In this document: positions 1-7,695 of the stretch, piece after piece
Numbering within the stretch: position 1 is the stretch's first letter
Layout: each line of letters opens with the position of its first letter
NCBI RefSeq assembly: GCF_032921865.1
Contig: NZ_CP136683.1
Location: forward strand, 1 to 64,000
Length of the DNA: 64,000 nt
Origin: Thalassospira lucentensis
Lineage (GTDB): Bacteria; Pseudomonadota; Alphaproteobacteria; Rhodospirillales; Thalassospiraceae
Direction of reading: 5' to 3'
Position numbers and translations under genes: made by a program
The notes under the pieces: generated by a model
Databases searched by the model: none
Seen by the model: the letters and a program-made list of their open reading frames with translations, nothing else
What the model was told of the DNA's origin: nothing

Positions 1-423
1 GTTCTTCAGGAGACGACAGGTGGATTTCCCGGGATGTCTGGAGGTGGATGAATTCAGACTGTCCATCTCGGTTTCAGGATCGGGCGGCGCGCCATAGCCC
101 TGCCAGGACGCGCCAATGATCAGGTCCGGATCGATGTCACAAACCCGGTCTTCAGCCTTCTCACTCTGAAATACCATCCCTGGCAGCATGAAATTCAGAT
201 AGTCGCCCGGGACTGTTTTCCCCGGATATGGACGTTTCAGGGTATCATCAAGCAGATCCTTGAAGCGAACAAAGGCGAGGGACACCTGCAGGGGCGATAG
301 ATCCCCGCCTGGAATTGGCGGTTCTGTTCCGGATTTCCGGTTAAAATCTTCAAGTCGGTTGAGAAGATAGCAGAGTGTTCTCTCCGCCAGGGTGGTATCG
401 TCCAGATTGAATTGCACAGTCAT
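1..423 (-). CDS. Hypothetical protein, C-terminus beyond window edge
   Basis: An open frame starts at an ATG at 423 and runs off the left edge without a stop, giving at least 141 residues beginning MTVQFNLDDTTLAE. The visible part is soluble, acidic and mixed alpha/beta in character, with no signal peptide, membrane segment or motif I recognise. It lies 8 nt downstream of the gene at 431-775 on the same strand, so the two are probably co-transcribed with 730-1329 away from the type IV secretion operon. Function unknown; it may be a plasmid maintenance or transfer accessory protein, but nothing in the sequence shows that. Confidence 0.6.
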   Translation of the reverse strand, partial: MTVQFNLDDTTLAERTLCYLLNRLEDFNRKSGTEPPIPGGDLSPLQVSLAFVRFKDLLDDTLKRPYPGKTVPGDYLNFMLPGMVFQSEKAEDRVCDIDPDLIIGASWQGYGAPPDPETEMDSLNSSTSRHPGKSTCRLLKN

Positions 424-430
424 GATTTCT

Positions 431-775
431 TCATGCCGCACTTGCCGGCCGATGCAGGACATTCTGTTCATCGGTAATGGCAAGTAGCAAAAGCGCTTCC
501 ATGACTTTTCGCTTGGGAATGCGCAATCTTTTCACATGTCGCTCGATCTGTTCAATGGTTCGGGGATACAGCCATATCCTGGTACTTACAGGTGTGCCTT
601 CAGGGTAGTTATAGAGCCACCATTCAGGAAGCCTGTTGGCGACGATGAGACTATGGCTGACAGCTGTGTCGATCCGCTCGGCCGGCTGACTGCGAACATG
701 TTCGCGCAGTCCGGGAGACAGTTTTACAATCAACGCTTCTCGCTGTTGGCGTAAAGCTGGCGATAGGCTTGCCAT
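431..775 (-). CDS. Hypothetical small protein
   Basis: A 114-residue protein starting MASLSPALRQQREALI. The frame stays open upstream, but the upstream part is low-complexity and lies wholly inside the next gene, so I chose the internal ATG at 775; this overlaps the 3' end of 730-1329 by 46 nt. The sequence is basic, with a tryptophan-rich middle (PEWWLYNYPEG) and a C-terminal helical stretch rich in Arg/Lys (IEQIERHVKRLRIPKRKV) that could contact nucleic acid. No family recognised. It is the middle gene of a three-gene minus-strand set divergent from the T4SS operon. Confidence 0.5.
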   Translation of the reverse strand: MASLSPALRQQREALIVKLSPGLREHVRSQPAERIDTAVSHSLIVANRLPEWWLYNYPEGTPVSTRIWLYPRTIEQIERHVKRLRIPKRKVMEALLLLAITDEQNVLHRPASAA

Positions 776-1329
776 TGATAGATGTCCCTCATTTTTTCTT
801 TTGGTGACAGCATATCGTAGGCCAAATTTATGCAGGCGACAACCAGTGCATATTTGGGAATGACTGCAGGCTTGTATTTCTGAAGATTCTTTTCGCGCTG
901 AACCGGATCTTTGGTCAGGCGCGTGATGAATTCGAGGCAGAGATGAGTGTCGTGAACACATTCCTCGGGAACGCTAACGCCTGCTTCCCCGGCAAGCTTC
1001 CGCGCAAAACTCATCTGCTTTTCAGAAGCCCGGACCGGCATGGATTCAAGCCAGAGATCGTCTGACTTCAGGAGCTTGATGGTCAGGTTTTTCGAAGGCG
1101 TTACATTCAGCCTGGCAATCTCGATATTGTTTTCTTTCAGCCAGTTGATGGCGAGATGAACAAGATAGCCAAAGACAACGGCGACTGAAGGGACGGGGCA
1201 TCCTTCCGGCGCAGGTTCGGCCCGGAATGTTTCGTAAATCCGCAAGACACGCAGATGCGTTTCGTCATCCAGCCTGAAACTGGTCTGGATGATCTCGGTC
1301 TGATTTTCATTAACGTCTTTTGATTTCAC
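730..1329 (-). CDS. Hypothetical plasmid protein with KQxxFAxxLA motif
   Basis: A 199-residue protein whose longest reading starts at a GTG at 1329; no good Shine-Dalgarno is seen and the true start is uncertain. Around residues 102-118 it has SEKQMSFARKLAGEAGVSVP, a short segment type (KQxxFAxxLAxxxGxxxP) also seen near the C-termini of plasmid-borne topoisomerases and primases, followed by a Cys/Phe-containing stretch as in those proteins. That link is family knowledge plus inference; no catalytic domain is present. It is divergently transcribed from virB2, sharing the 75-nt promoter gap that holds an operator-like motif. A regulatory or DNA-associated accessory role is possible. Confidence 0.6.
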   Translation of the reverse strand: MKSKDVNENQTEIIQTSFRLDDETHLRVLRIYETFRAEPAPEGCPVPSVAVVFGYLVHLAINWLKENNIEIARLNVTPSKNLTIKLLKSDDLWLESMPVRASEKQMSFARKLAGEAGVSVPEECVHDTHLCLEFITRLTKDPVQREKNLQKYKPAVIPKYALVVACINLAYDMLSPKEKMRDIYQWQAYRQLYANSEKR

Positions 1330-1363
1330 TTTTCACACGAGCCTTTATGGCTTAAATTGGACA

Positions 1364-1381
1364 TTGAAAGATATTTTGTCA
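1364..1381 (+). promoter_or_regulatory. Operator-like motif before the T4SS operon
   Basis: The 18 nt read TTGAAAGATATTTTGTCA; on the other strand this is TGACAAAATATCTTTCAA, nearly the same as TGATAAAATATCTTTTGATG before the zincin gene at 39207. It sits about 25 nt upstream of the virB2 ATG, within the 75-nt gap between divergent genes. Spacing close to the start and its recurrence before other transfer-region genes suggest a repressor or activator site; the protein that binds is unknown. Confidence 0.5.
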
Positions 1382-1404
1382 TCCAATAGAGGATACCAGA
1401 TCAG

Positions 1405-1761
1405 ATGATGCGCTTTTTTCATCGAACACTCAAGATCGCGGAACGAATTGCCGACCTTCCAAGATGGGTCCATGTCGTTGCTGTCACGCAGCTTTTCGCG
1501 CATGAGGCGCTGGCACAAACGACAGATGTCTTTGCCCAGATGAATGAATTGACGACGAAGACCAATACCGGTCTGAAGGGTCAGGTTGTCGCCGGGATGC
1601 TTGGTGTCTCCTGTCTGGTTCTGGGTGCAGCCTATCTGGTTGGACAGTCCAACTGGGCAAAACAGTTCCAGAAACAGATTTTCGTCGGCGGTGTGATCAT
1701 CATGATTGCAGCGAACGTTGCGACCTTTTTCGGCCTGTCATCAACAACCGGCGGAACCTGA
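1405..1761 (+). CDS. virB2: VirB2-like major pilin of type IV secretion system
   Basis: A 118-residue pilin precursor. Residues about 20-38 form a hydrophobic signal region ending at an Ala-rich site (HEALAQ), after which come a short polar loop and two hydrophobic helices (about 60-80 and 90-112), the arrangement of VirB2/TrbC pilins that insert in the inner membrane before polymerising into the conjugative pilus. It is the first gene of the operon and is followed by VirB3 after 6 nt, the canonical order. Assignment rests on size, topology and position, because VirB2 sequences diverge strongly. Confidence 0.8.
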   Translation: MMRFFHRTLKIAERIADLPRWVHVVAVTQLFAHEALAQTTDVFAQMNELTTKTNTGLKGQVVAGMLGVSCLVLGAAYLVGQSNWAKQFQKQIFVGGVIIMIAANVATFFGLSSTTGGT

Positions 1762-1767
1762 TCGGAA

Positions 1768-2088
1768 ATGGAACCGTCGGTCGCGCTCATCTCGCTCATT
1801 TATCCGCAAAAGCAGCTGCTGCTGCCGCGGGCGCTAACGCGAGCCCTTCTGGTGAGCTTCATGGCATCCGTTGTCGGCGCGACCGGCTATTCGCTGGTCG
1901 CGGGCGGGATGGCCAGCATCTATGTGGCCGTAGGTCTTCATTTCTTTCTCTGGCTGACCCTGGTTCCGTTTTCCTACCGTGATCCGTTCCTTTTCTACAC
2001 CCTGAGACGCAAATTTGTCCGCAAACACACGAGGTCCGGCATTATAGCCTGGGTGCCGGCCTTTGCGAGAAGCGGGACCTTCTACTGA
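1768..2088 (+). CDS. virB3: VirB3-like inner-membrane T4SS protein
   Basis: A 106-residue protein with two hydrophobic helices close together (about residues 20-65) followed by a positively charged tail (RRKFVRKHTR), the usual VirB3/TrbD form. VirB3 works with the VirB4 ATPase at the inner membrane in pilus biogenesis. Its TGA overlaps the ATG of virB4 at 2088 by one base, suggesting translational coupling of these partners. Confidence 0.85.
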   Translation: MEPSVALISLIYPQKQLLLPRALTRALLVSFMASVVGATGYSLVAGGMASIYVAVGLHFFLWLTLVPFSYRDPFLFYTLRRKFVRKHTRSGIIAWVPAFARSGTFY

Positions 2089-4679
2089 TGATTGAAAACG
2101 AGCTTCTTCAGGTTCCTGACCGATCCGGCCTGCTGTTCCAGCTGTTCCTTCTGGCCTGCTGCTGTTTTGCGGTCATGGTATTTTTCATGCCGGCAGTCCG
2201 GGCATTCTTTTTTCCGTCCAACAAGCGAACCCGTCTGAGTGACCATATCGGATATGAGCGGATCGAGAATGACGGACGGACCGTGATCTGTCGGGATGGT
2301 TCACGATTTCAGGTCATCCGCATTCGCGGGCTTGATACGGATGCCCTGTCCAGCAATGCGCAGCATGACCTCTTCATGAAACGGAAACAATGGCTGACCA
2401 ACCTGACCAACTCGGGAAGTTTTGCCTTTCAGGGCAGGCTGCTTTTTGTCGATACAAGGCGTGTTGTCGATCTGACCCGGCATAACGGGCATCCGGTGTC
2501 GGAATATATTGAAAAGATCTTCCGCCAGTATATGCGGCGCTTTTCGCGCTCATATCGCAATACCCATTATGTCGTGGTGATCGTCCCGGGAAGCAGTGTC
2601 CACCCGCAGGAACAACTCGATACAACAACCCGAAATCTGGTGCGTCAGCTCGGAAGTCTTGAAAGTGCCAATAATTCATATGGCGCCGAGCCGCTGACAC
2701 TGGGCAAAAAGACACAGGCCTACAGCCCGCTGCTGACCTATCTCGCTCAAATGGTCAATCCGGGCTTCACGACTTATGTCCATCAGGATGCCCTTGGCAA
2801 TAACCGGGTGGCAGAGGTGATCTGCCAGAGCAGGGTGGCCTTTGAAAGCCGGGAATTCGATCTGCGCAGGGGCGACGGGATCGCTCTTTTCTCTCACAAG
2901 GGCCGCAAATGCTGGATGGGGGCGGTGATGCTCCATACCAGTGCCGTGCGCTGGGGAGATGATCTGCCCAAAAGACTGCTCAGTCTTGATCAGAAACTGA
3001 CCTTGGCACAATGGCTCACACCGCTCGATCAAAGGCAGTCCCAGGCCTATGTCAAGGAATATATCAAGAACGGTTATGAAGAAGGGTCAACAAACACAAC
3101 CGCCATGGAGGTGATGCATGGCGCGGAACTGGTCGATATCCGATCAGCGGAAACAGGCGAGCTGTTCTTTGATTACGAAATGACGGTTTTTGTTCTGGGG
3201 GATACCAGATCGGAGGTTGTTGACGGCATCCATAAAGTGACGGAAGCCATCGAGGACAGCAAATTCACGGCCATTCAGGTGACCGATGAACTGGATGAGC
3301 GCTGGTTCTGTCTCCATCCGCCCTATCGGACTGAAACACGTCCGATGAAACCCTTCACTTCAAATGTTGCCAATTTCATCTGTTTTCCCTCCCCCCAGCA
3401 GGGATATGAGAAAAGTGACTGGGGCCAGCGCCCGATCCAGTTTTTCCACACGGCCGCCAAATCTGCATATGGCATGATTTTCCATGCGCTTGATAGCGGC
3501 AAGGCGCCGGGCCATACAGCCCTTTTCGGGGAAACCGGCGGCGGCAAGACCGTCCTGCAGAATTTCCTGGCGGCATCCACTCTGGCCCATCCTGACGCGC
3601 GTGTTTTCATTTTTGACCGTTTCGACAGCTCTTACGTTTTCACCAAGGCCTGTGGCGGCAAATACATCCATATCGATACCAGTCACGACATTCCCAATGC
3701 CGAAATCGCTCGCCTAAATCCTTTCTCGCTGGACTTGCGGCCTGATGGTACCGGGGACACACCCTTTGTACATAAATGGCTAAGCGATCATGCCCTGTGT
3801 CTTTCCGATACGGAAACAACAGCAGAAATCAGCCGTATCCTGCGCCTGATGTCCAAATTGCCACTTTCCGCCCGGAACATGGTCGAATTTGAGAAGGAAT
3901 GCCGGGAAGGAACCCAGCTCAAGGAAGAAGCCAAACGCTGGTGCCCGGGGGGAGAATACGGTCACATCCTTTCAACCCGACAGGATTCATTGAATTTTGG
4001 CAGTGACTGCCGCCTGTTTACTTTTGATGCCACCAGTTTTCTCGAAGTACCCCGCCTGAGCCAGGCCATTATTCCCCTGATATCCTATCGTATCGAACAG
4101 CAGGTCTCAGCACTCGGCTGTCCCTGGCTGATGATCATGGATGAAACCAAGGCCTGTCTTCAGGGCAGCCCGAATTTCGTGAAGTGGTATCTCAAACTTC
4201 ATGATGAAGCCCGACGGCTTCGCGGGGTGATTGTCAGTTCATTCCAGCGTGTCAGTCAGGCCGTGGCTCTTGGCGTTCTCGGTACCATTCGCGAAGCCTG
4301 CCACAACCATATTTTTCTTCCCAACGAAAATGCCGACAGAGCCGATTATATGGACGGACTTGGCTTGGGCGATCGTGAATTTGCCGCGGTCAAAATGCAG
4401 TCCGATTACGTCCAGGATCTGGATCATTTTATCGTGCTCAGACGAAAAACCGAGGGATCGGTCATTTTGTCTACCGACCTTTCTGAACTCAATCAATCCG
4501 AAGACGGACCTTTGCTGGACCTGTTCGAAAGCGGTCCCGAGGCTGCCGGACTGTTCCGTCAATGCGAACGGGAATACGGCGAGGGTATCGCTGCCGTACC
4601 GGCATATCTTGCCGCACAGGCAGAAAAGAAGCGTCGTCTTGGTTCATTCGGACACCGCCTGGAGGAAGCCGCAGAATGA
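2088..4679 (+). CDS. virB4: VirB4-family conjugation ATPase
   Basis: An 863-residue VirB4/TrbE/TraC-family ATPase that powers pilus assembly and substrate transfer. A hydrophobic helix occupies about residues 13-35 (VirB3-like tail or membrane anchor). The N-terminal CagE/VirB4 domain covers roughly 50-400; the C-terminal RecA-like domain has Walker A GETGGGKT at about 481-488 and a Walker B region ending LMIMDETKA at about 679. Length is within the family's usual 780-900. It is coupled to virB3 (1-nt overlap) and to virB5 (ATGA overlap at 4676). All motifs are intact. Confidence 0.95.
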   Translation: MIENELLQVPDRSGLLFQLFLLACCCFAVMVFFMPAVRAFFFPSNKRTRLSDHIGYERIENDGRTVICRDGSRFQVIRIRGLDTDALSSNAQHDLFMKRKQWLTNLTNSGSFAFQGRLLFVDTRRVVDLTRHNGHPVSEYIEKIFRQYMRRFSRSYRNTHYVVVIVPGSSVHPQEQLDTTTRNLVRQLGSLESANNSYGAEPLTLGKKTQAYSPLLTYLAQMVNPGFTTYVHQDALGNNRVAEVICQSRVAFESREFDLRRGDGIALFSHKGRKCWMGAVMLHTSAVRWGDDLPKRLLSLDQKLTLAQWLTPLDQRQSQAYVKEYIKNGYEEGSTNTTAMEVMHGAELVDIRSAETGELFFDYEMTVFVLGDTRSEVVDGIHKVTEAIEDSKFTAIQVTDELDERWFCLHPPYRTETRPMKPFTSNVANFICFPSPQQGYEKSDWGQRPIQFFHTAAKSAYGMIFHALDSGKAPGHTALFGETGGGKTVLQNFLAASTLAHPDARVFIFDRFDSSYVFTKACGGKYIHIDTSHDIPNAEIARLNPFSLDLRPDGTGDTPFVHKWLSDHALCLSDTETTAEISRILRLMSKLPLSARNMVEFEKECREGTQLKEEAKRWCPGGEYGHILSTRQDSLNFGSDCRLFTFDATSFLEVPRLSQAIIPLISYRIEQQVSALGCPWLMIMDETKACLQGSPNFVKWYLKLHDEARRLRGVIVSSFQRVSQAVALGVLGTIREACHNHIFLPNENADRADYMDGLGLGDREFAAVKMQSDYVQDLDHFIVLRRKTEGSVILSTDLSELNQSEDGPLLDLFESGPEAAGLFRQCEREYGEGIAAVPAYLAAQAEKKRRLGSFGHRLEEAAE

Positions 4680-5554
4680 AGAAATATCGCATCCATAGAA
4701 TACGGACCGGCCCGACCTGGATACCCGCAATTGCTGGAGGTGTGGTCGGGTCTGTCATGACGGCTTTGCTCATGGGACCTGGGGTGCAAACTGCACTGGC
4801 AGGAATGGCCGTGTTTGATGCAACAAATTTTGCAAAAAACGCGGCCCAGGAGGCGCTGGGTCAGGAAAGTCTGACCCAGCTTGTAACGATCCTTGAGACG
4901 GTTGGAAGTGAAGTCGCACCTGCTGTGATATCGAGCGGCATTCTCGCCGATGGTGAAGGGGGAGCTATCGAAGGAATTACAGAGAGTGTTGACAGCTATG
5001 AGGCCCTGAGTGGTCTAGTCGATTTCGCGGGACCTTACATTGAGGAAGAGTTTGGCGATTTGCTCTCCGGGACCCCAATCAACGCTCAGGATGCGACAAA
5101 AGTATTCCGATCAGTGTTTTCTGCGAGTGCAAACGGGCAGTCTGATGGAGCACCGGCTCGAATGATGCTCCAACGCGCCAGCGAGAACATGGTCAAGCGC
5201 GCATGGTTGATGCAGGGGCAGAATGAAAAGCGGGCCGCTACCTTAAAAGTTCTGCTCGGTCTCGCGAAAATAGCCGCATCAGGATTAACCGACGGCGGGA
5301 ATCTTCGGACCCAGGAAGCCGTCAATTCAACGATCAACCTGAACCAGACCCAGGCGATTATAGAAATGCATGCAACGCTCCTTCAGCTTGGTGAGCTTAT
5401 GGCGATGCAACAGGCACGAGAACTGAACGAAGGTCGCAAACCCGGAGCTGTGGGTACCTGGAAAAACCCGGATGCCGAAACCGGAACTCCTGACGATACC
5501 GGATCCGGTGAGTGGCAGAACCCGGACGAAAATCCGAATGTTTTTGGGGGATAA
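4676..5554 (+). CDS. virB5: VirB5/TrbJ-like minor pilus protein
   Basis: A 292-residue exported protein. I chose the ATG at 4676, overlapping the virB4 stop (ATGA), since the frame's upstream extension lies inside virB4. A hydrophobic segment at about 17-40 acts as signal peptide, followed by VFDATNFAKNAAQEA, the DxxNxxxN start typical of mature VirB5/TrbJ proteins. The C-terminal helix (NQTQAIIEMHATLLQL) also fits the family. VirB5 sits at the pilus tip and contributes to contact with recipients. The tail after residue 255 is Gly/Pro/Asp-rich and repeats WxNPD twice. Confidence 0.75.
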   Translation: MKKYRIHRIRTGPTWIPAIAGGVVGSVMTALLMGPGVQTALAGMAVFDATNFAKNAAQEALGQESLTQLVTILETVGSEVAPAVISSGILADGEGGAIEGITESVDSYEALSGLVDFAGPYIEEEFGDLLSGTPINAQDATKVFRSVFSASANGQSDGAPARMMLQRASENMVKRAWLMQGQNEKRAATLKVLLGLAKIAASGLTDGGNLRTQEAVNSTINLNQTQAIIEMHATLLQLGELMAMQQARELNEGRKPGAVGTWKNPDAETGTPDDTGSGEWQNPDENPNVFGG

Positions 5555-5557
5555 GAC

Positions 5558-5767
5558 ATGATGCGGAAACTGGCAACTCTTTCAAAACTGCTGATTGTGA
5601 CAGCGACCCTGTCAGGATGTGTCACATCCGGGGCGGAAGACATGGATGTGATTGGAACTGGGCGGGGAATTGATGAATACAAGATCTCGCCCTGTGCATG
5701 TGTCTCTCTGCCCAAAGCTGCACCATCGCTTGAGGATATTCGCATCGTCAGGGACTGGATTGGCTGA
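5558..5767 (+). CDS. virB7: VirB7-like lipoprotein
   Basis: A 69-residue lipoprotein: N-terminal basic stretch, hydrophobic core and lipobox LSGC at about 18-21, so Cys21 would be lipidated. Small lipoproteins at this place, directly before virB8/virB9, are normally VirB7, which anchors VirB9 in the outer-membrane core complex. Two further cysteines (PCAC) near the middle could form a disulfide with VirB9, as in some systems (inference). Its stop overlaps the virB8 start (TGATG). Confidence 0.7.
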   Translation: MMRKLATLSKLLIVTATLSGCVTSGAEDMDVIGTGRGIDEYKISPCACVSLPKAAPSLEDIRIVRDWIG

Positions 5768-6648
5768 TGCGAAAGCTTTTCGGACGTAAGAATGCGGACA
5801 TTGTCGATCAGATTGATCTCGGATCTCCTGTCAGCACAGCCGAACAACCCGATCAGGTCGGTGAATTTACCGGTCGGCGCCGAAACGGCGATGATACGGC
5901 AGCACGCCTGATGGGCTTCAGAATTTCACTTACGCTCAATGTTGTTCTTGGTTTTACCGTCTTCGGGCTTGTCATGGTGCTGCAGATGATCGTGCCGCTT
6001 CAGCGAACCATCCCGTTTCTCGTGCCGATCGGGGATATCAACGAAAGGACGATCTCGACACGGATCATCAAGGAAGGCAGTGACGGTGAGCGTATCCTGT
6101 CGGAATGGGAAGCCGCCAGATATGTGAAATACCGCTACGAGATCGTGCCGGTCGCCGACGAGATGAAAAGGCGCTGGGCCCAGAGCTGTCTGAATGACAG
6201 CAAGAAAGGCTATGTCGATGATATCTGCGGCTACGTCTATCTGAGGTCTTCGGATGCCGTTTACAAGCAATTCCTTGATCAGAATACGGATATCAACACC
6301 CTGATCAAACAGGGGATCAGCCGTGTCGTTAATTTTGATTCCGAGGGAATCTTCAAAGGCTATCGCAGAAATGCCCAGGGGCAGCTTGAGACCCAGTGGG
6401 AGTTCAGGATCACGGTTTCGGAATTTGGCCAGCCCAAAGGTACAGCCCTGTTTGATTGCAGCGAGACGGAAAACCAGAACCGCAGTTCCGGCAAGGGATG
6501 TTTCCTGATCAACAGCCAGAAGCTGATTGTTCAGCTCTGGGCTGCTGTCGAAAATGTATCGGGACAGTGGCAGCACCGGTTTCTCAACCAGGCCGGTTTC
6601 AAGATTAATGATTTTATTGCAACGCCGATCATCGGTAATGGGGCATAG
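5767..6648 (+). CDS. virB8: VirB8 inner-membrane T4SS assembly factor
   Basis: A 293-residue bitopic protein: about 50 cytoplasmic residues, one transmembrane helix at roughly 52-76, then a periplasmic NTF2-like VirB8 domain. VirB8 nucleates the T4SS channel and contacts VirB4, VirB5 and VirB10. The length is slightly above the usual 230-260 because of a longer loop containing four cysteines (SCLNDSKKGYVDDIC and DCSETENQNRSSGKGC), which could form disulfides; this is not a feature of canonical VirB8. Position between virB7 and virB9 supports the call. Confidence 0.88.
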   Translation: MRKLFGRKNADIVDQIDLGSPVSTAEQPDQVGEFTGRRRNGDDTAARLMGFRISLTLNVVLGFTVFGLVMVLQMIVPLQRTIPFLVPIGDINERTISTRIIKEGSDGERILSEWEAARYVKYRYEIVPVADEMKRRWAQSCLNDSKKGYVDDICGYVYLRSSDAVYKQFLDQNTDINTLIKQGISRVVNFDSEGIFKGYRRNAQGQLETQWEFRITVSEFGQPKGTALFDCSETENQNRSSGKGCFLINSQKLIVQLWAAVENVSGQWQHRFLNQAGFKINDFIATPIIGNGA

Positions 6649-6657
6649 GGGGAGTAT

Positions 6658-7695
6658 ATGAAATTCCGTCATAACGTGATGATCTGGCTGTTGGCCATCT
6701 GTTGTCCGCTGTCAACCGTCACTGCCCAGGGTCTTATTGACGATGTCGCTGGCGGAGGCGCACAGGGCATGACAGAAAGTCAGGGGAGCGACGAGCTTGA
6801 CTGCTATGAATGCGATCTGAGATCAAAGCAGGAACTGCTTTATTCGGAAAGTCATGACCAGGAAAAGGATCAGGTCGGGAAGGGGATCAAGGAAATCATT
6901 TATGATCCTTATGCGGCTCCCTTCATCAATGTCAGGAACTTCGCCGGAACGACGATCTTTCTGCCTCTCTATGAATCCATCGAGGAAATTTATATCGGTG
7001 ATCCGCAGGTTTTTCGGGCCGATTATCCGAAAGATGCCAACGGCAGGATCACACGCAAGAACGTGATCAAGGTGTCGGTCAACAAGGGCCGTACCGGGGC
7101 GGACACACCGCTTACCCTGCTCGGGAGCAAGGGCAAAAGGCAGTATAAATTCATCCTGAGCAGCTATAACCATAATACGCAGGACCTTGTTCCGGATTTC
7201 TGGGTTTCAATTGTGGACCCGGCAAGCAGCACGGTCACCGGCACCGAACTCGAAGCTGCCCTGTCCGGTTCAGTCGGGCCGGCACTCGCCGCTGGGACGG
7301 CCGGTTCGCCCCCTGCATCCTCAGGCAACAATGTCGGGAAGGATGGAAAACCGGAATGGCTTCGCGAAATCGAAACAGATCCGTCACAGGTAAAAACCGA
7401 TGATTACGATGTCAGGATCGCCAGTGAGGAAGCCCGGGAAATCGCACCGGATTCCGTCTGGCATGACGGATTTTTCACCTATCTGAAATATAACGAGGAC
7501 AGATCCGATATCATTCAGCGGGCATCGATCCTCTCTGTCATCGATGATTACAACAGTCCGGTAAAAACCGAGGCAATAGGCCCGAAATCAAACATCATCG
7601 CTGTTCAGTCCGTTGGCCGGAATATCTTTCTGGGGAATGGACAGAAGATTGTCTGCATTATCTGGACGGGCAACAATACAAGGGTGTCGGGATGA
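6658..7695 (+). CDS. virB9: VirB9 outer-membrane core complex protein
   Basis: A 345-residue exported protein with a signal peptide (about 1-23, cleaved after TVTAQ). The C-terminal half has the VirB9/CagX hallmark DGFFTYLKYNED at about residue 272, where VirB9 proteins pair with VirB10 and VirB7. A Gly/Ala/Pro linker (about 205-225) separates the N- and C-terminal domains. It is longer than most VirB9 proteins (250-300) because of an insert after the signal peptide with two cysteines (DCYECDL). It overlaps virB10 by 4 nt. Confidence 0.88.
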   Translation: MKFRHNVMIWLLAICCPLSTVTAQGLIDDVAGGGAQGMTESQGSDELDCYECDLRSKQELLYSESHDQEKDQVGKGIKEIIYDPYAAPFINVRNFAGTTIFLPLYESIEEIYIGDPQVFRADYPKDANGRITRKNVIKVSVNKGRTGADTPLTLLGSKGKRQYKFILSSYNHNTQDLVPDFWVSIVDPASSTVTGTELEAALSGSVGPALAAGTAGSPPASSGNNVGKDGKPEWLREIETDPSQVKTDDYDVRIASEEAREIAPDSVWHDGFFTYLKYNEDRSDIIQRASILSVIDDYNSPVKTEAIGPKSNIIAVQSVGRNIFLGNGQKIVCIIWTGNNTRVSG

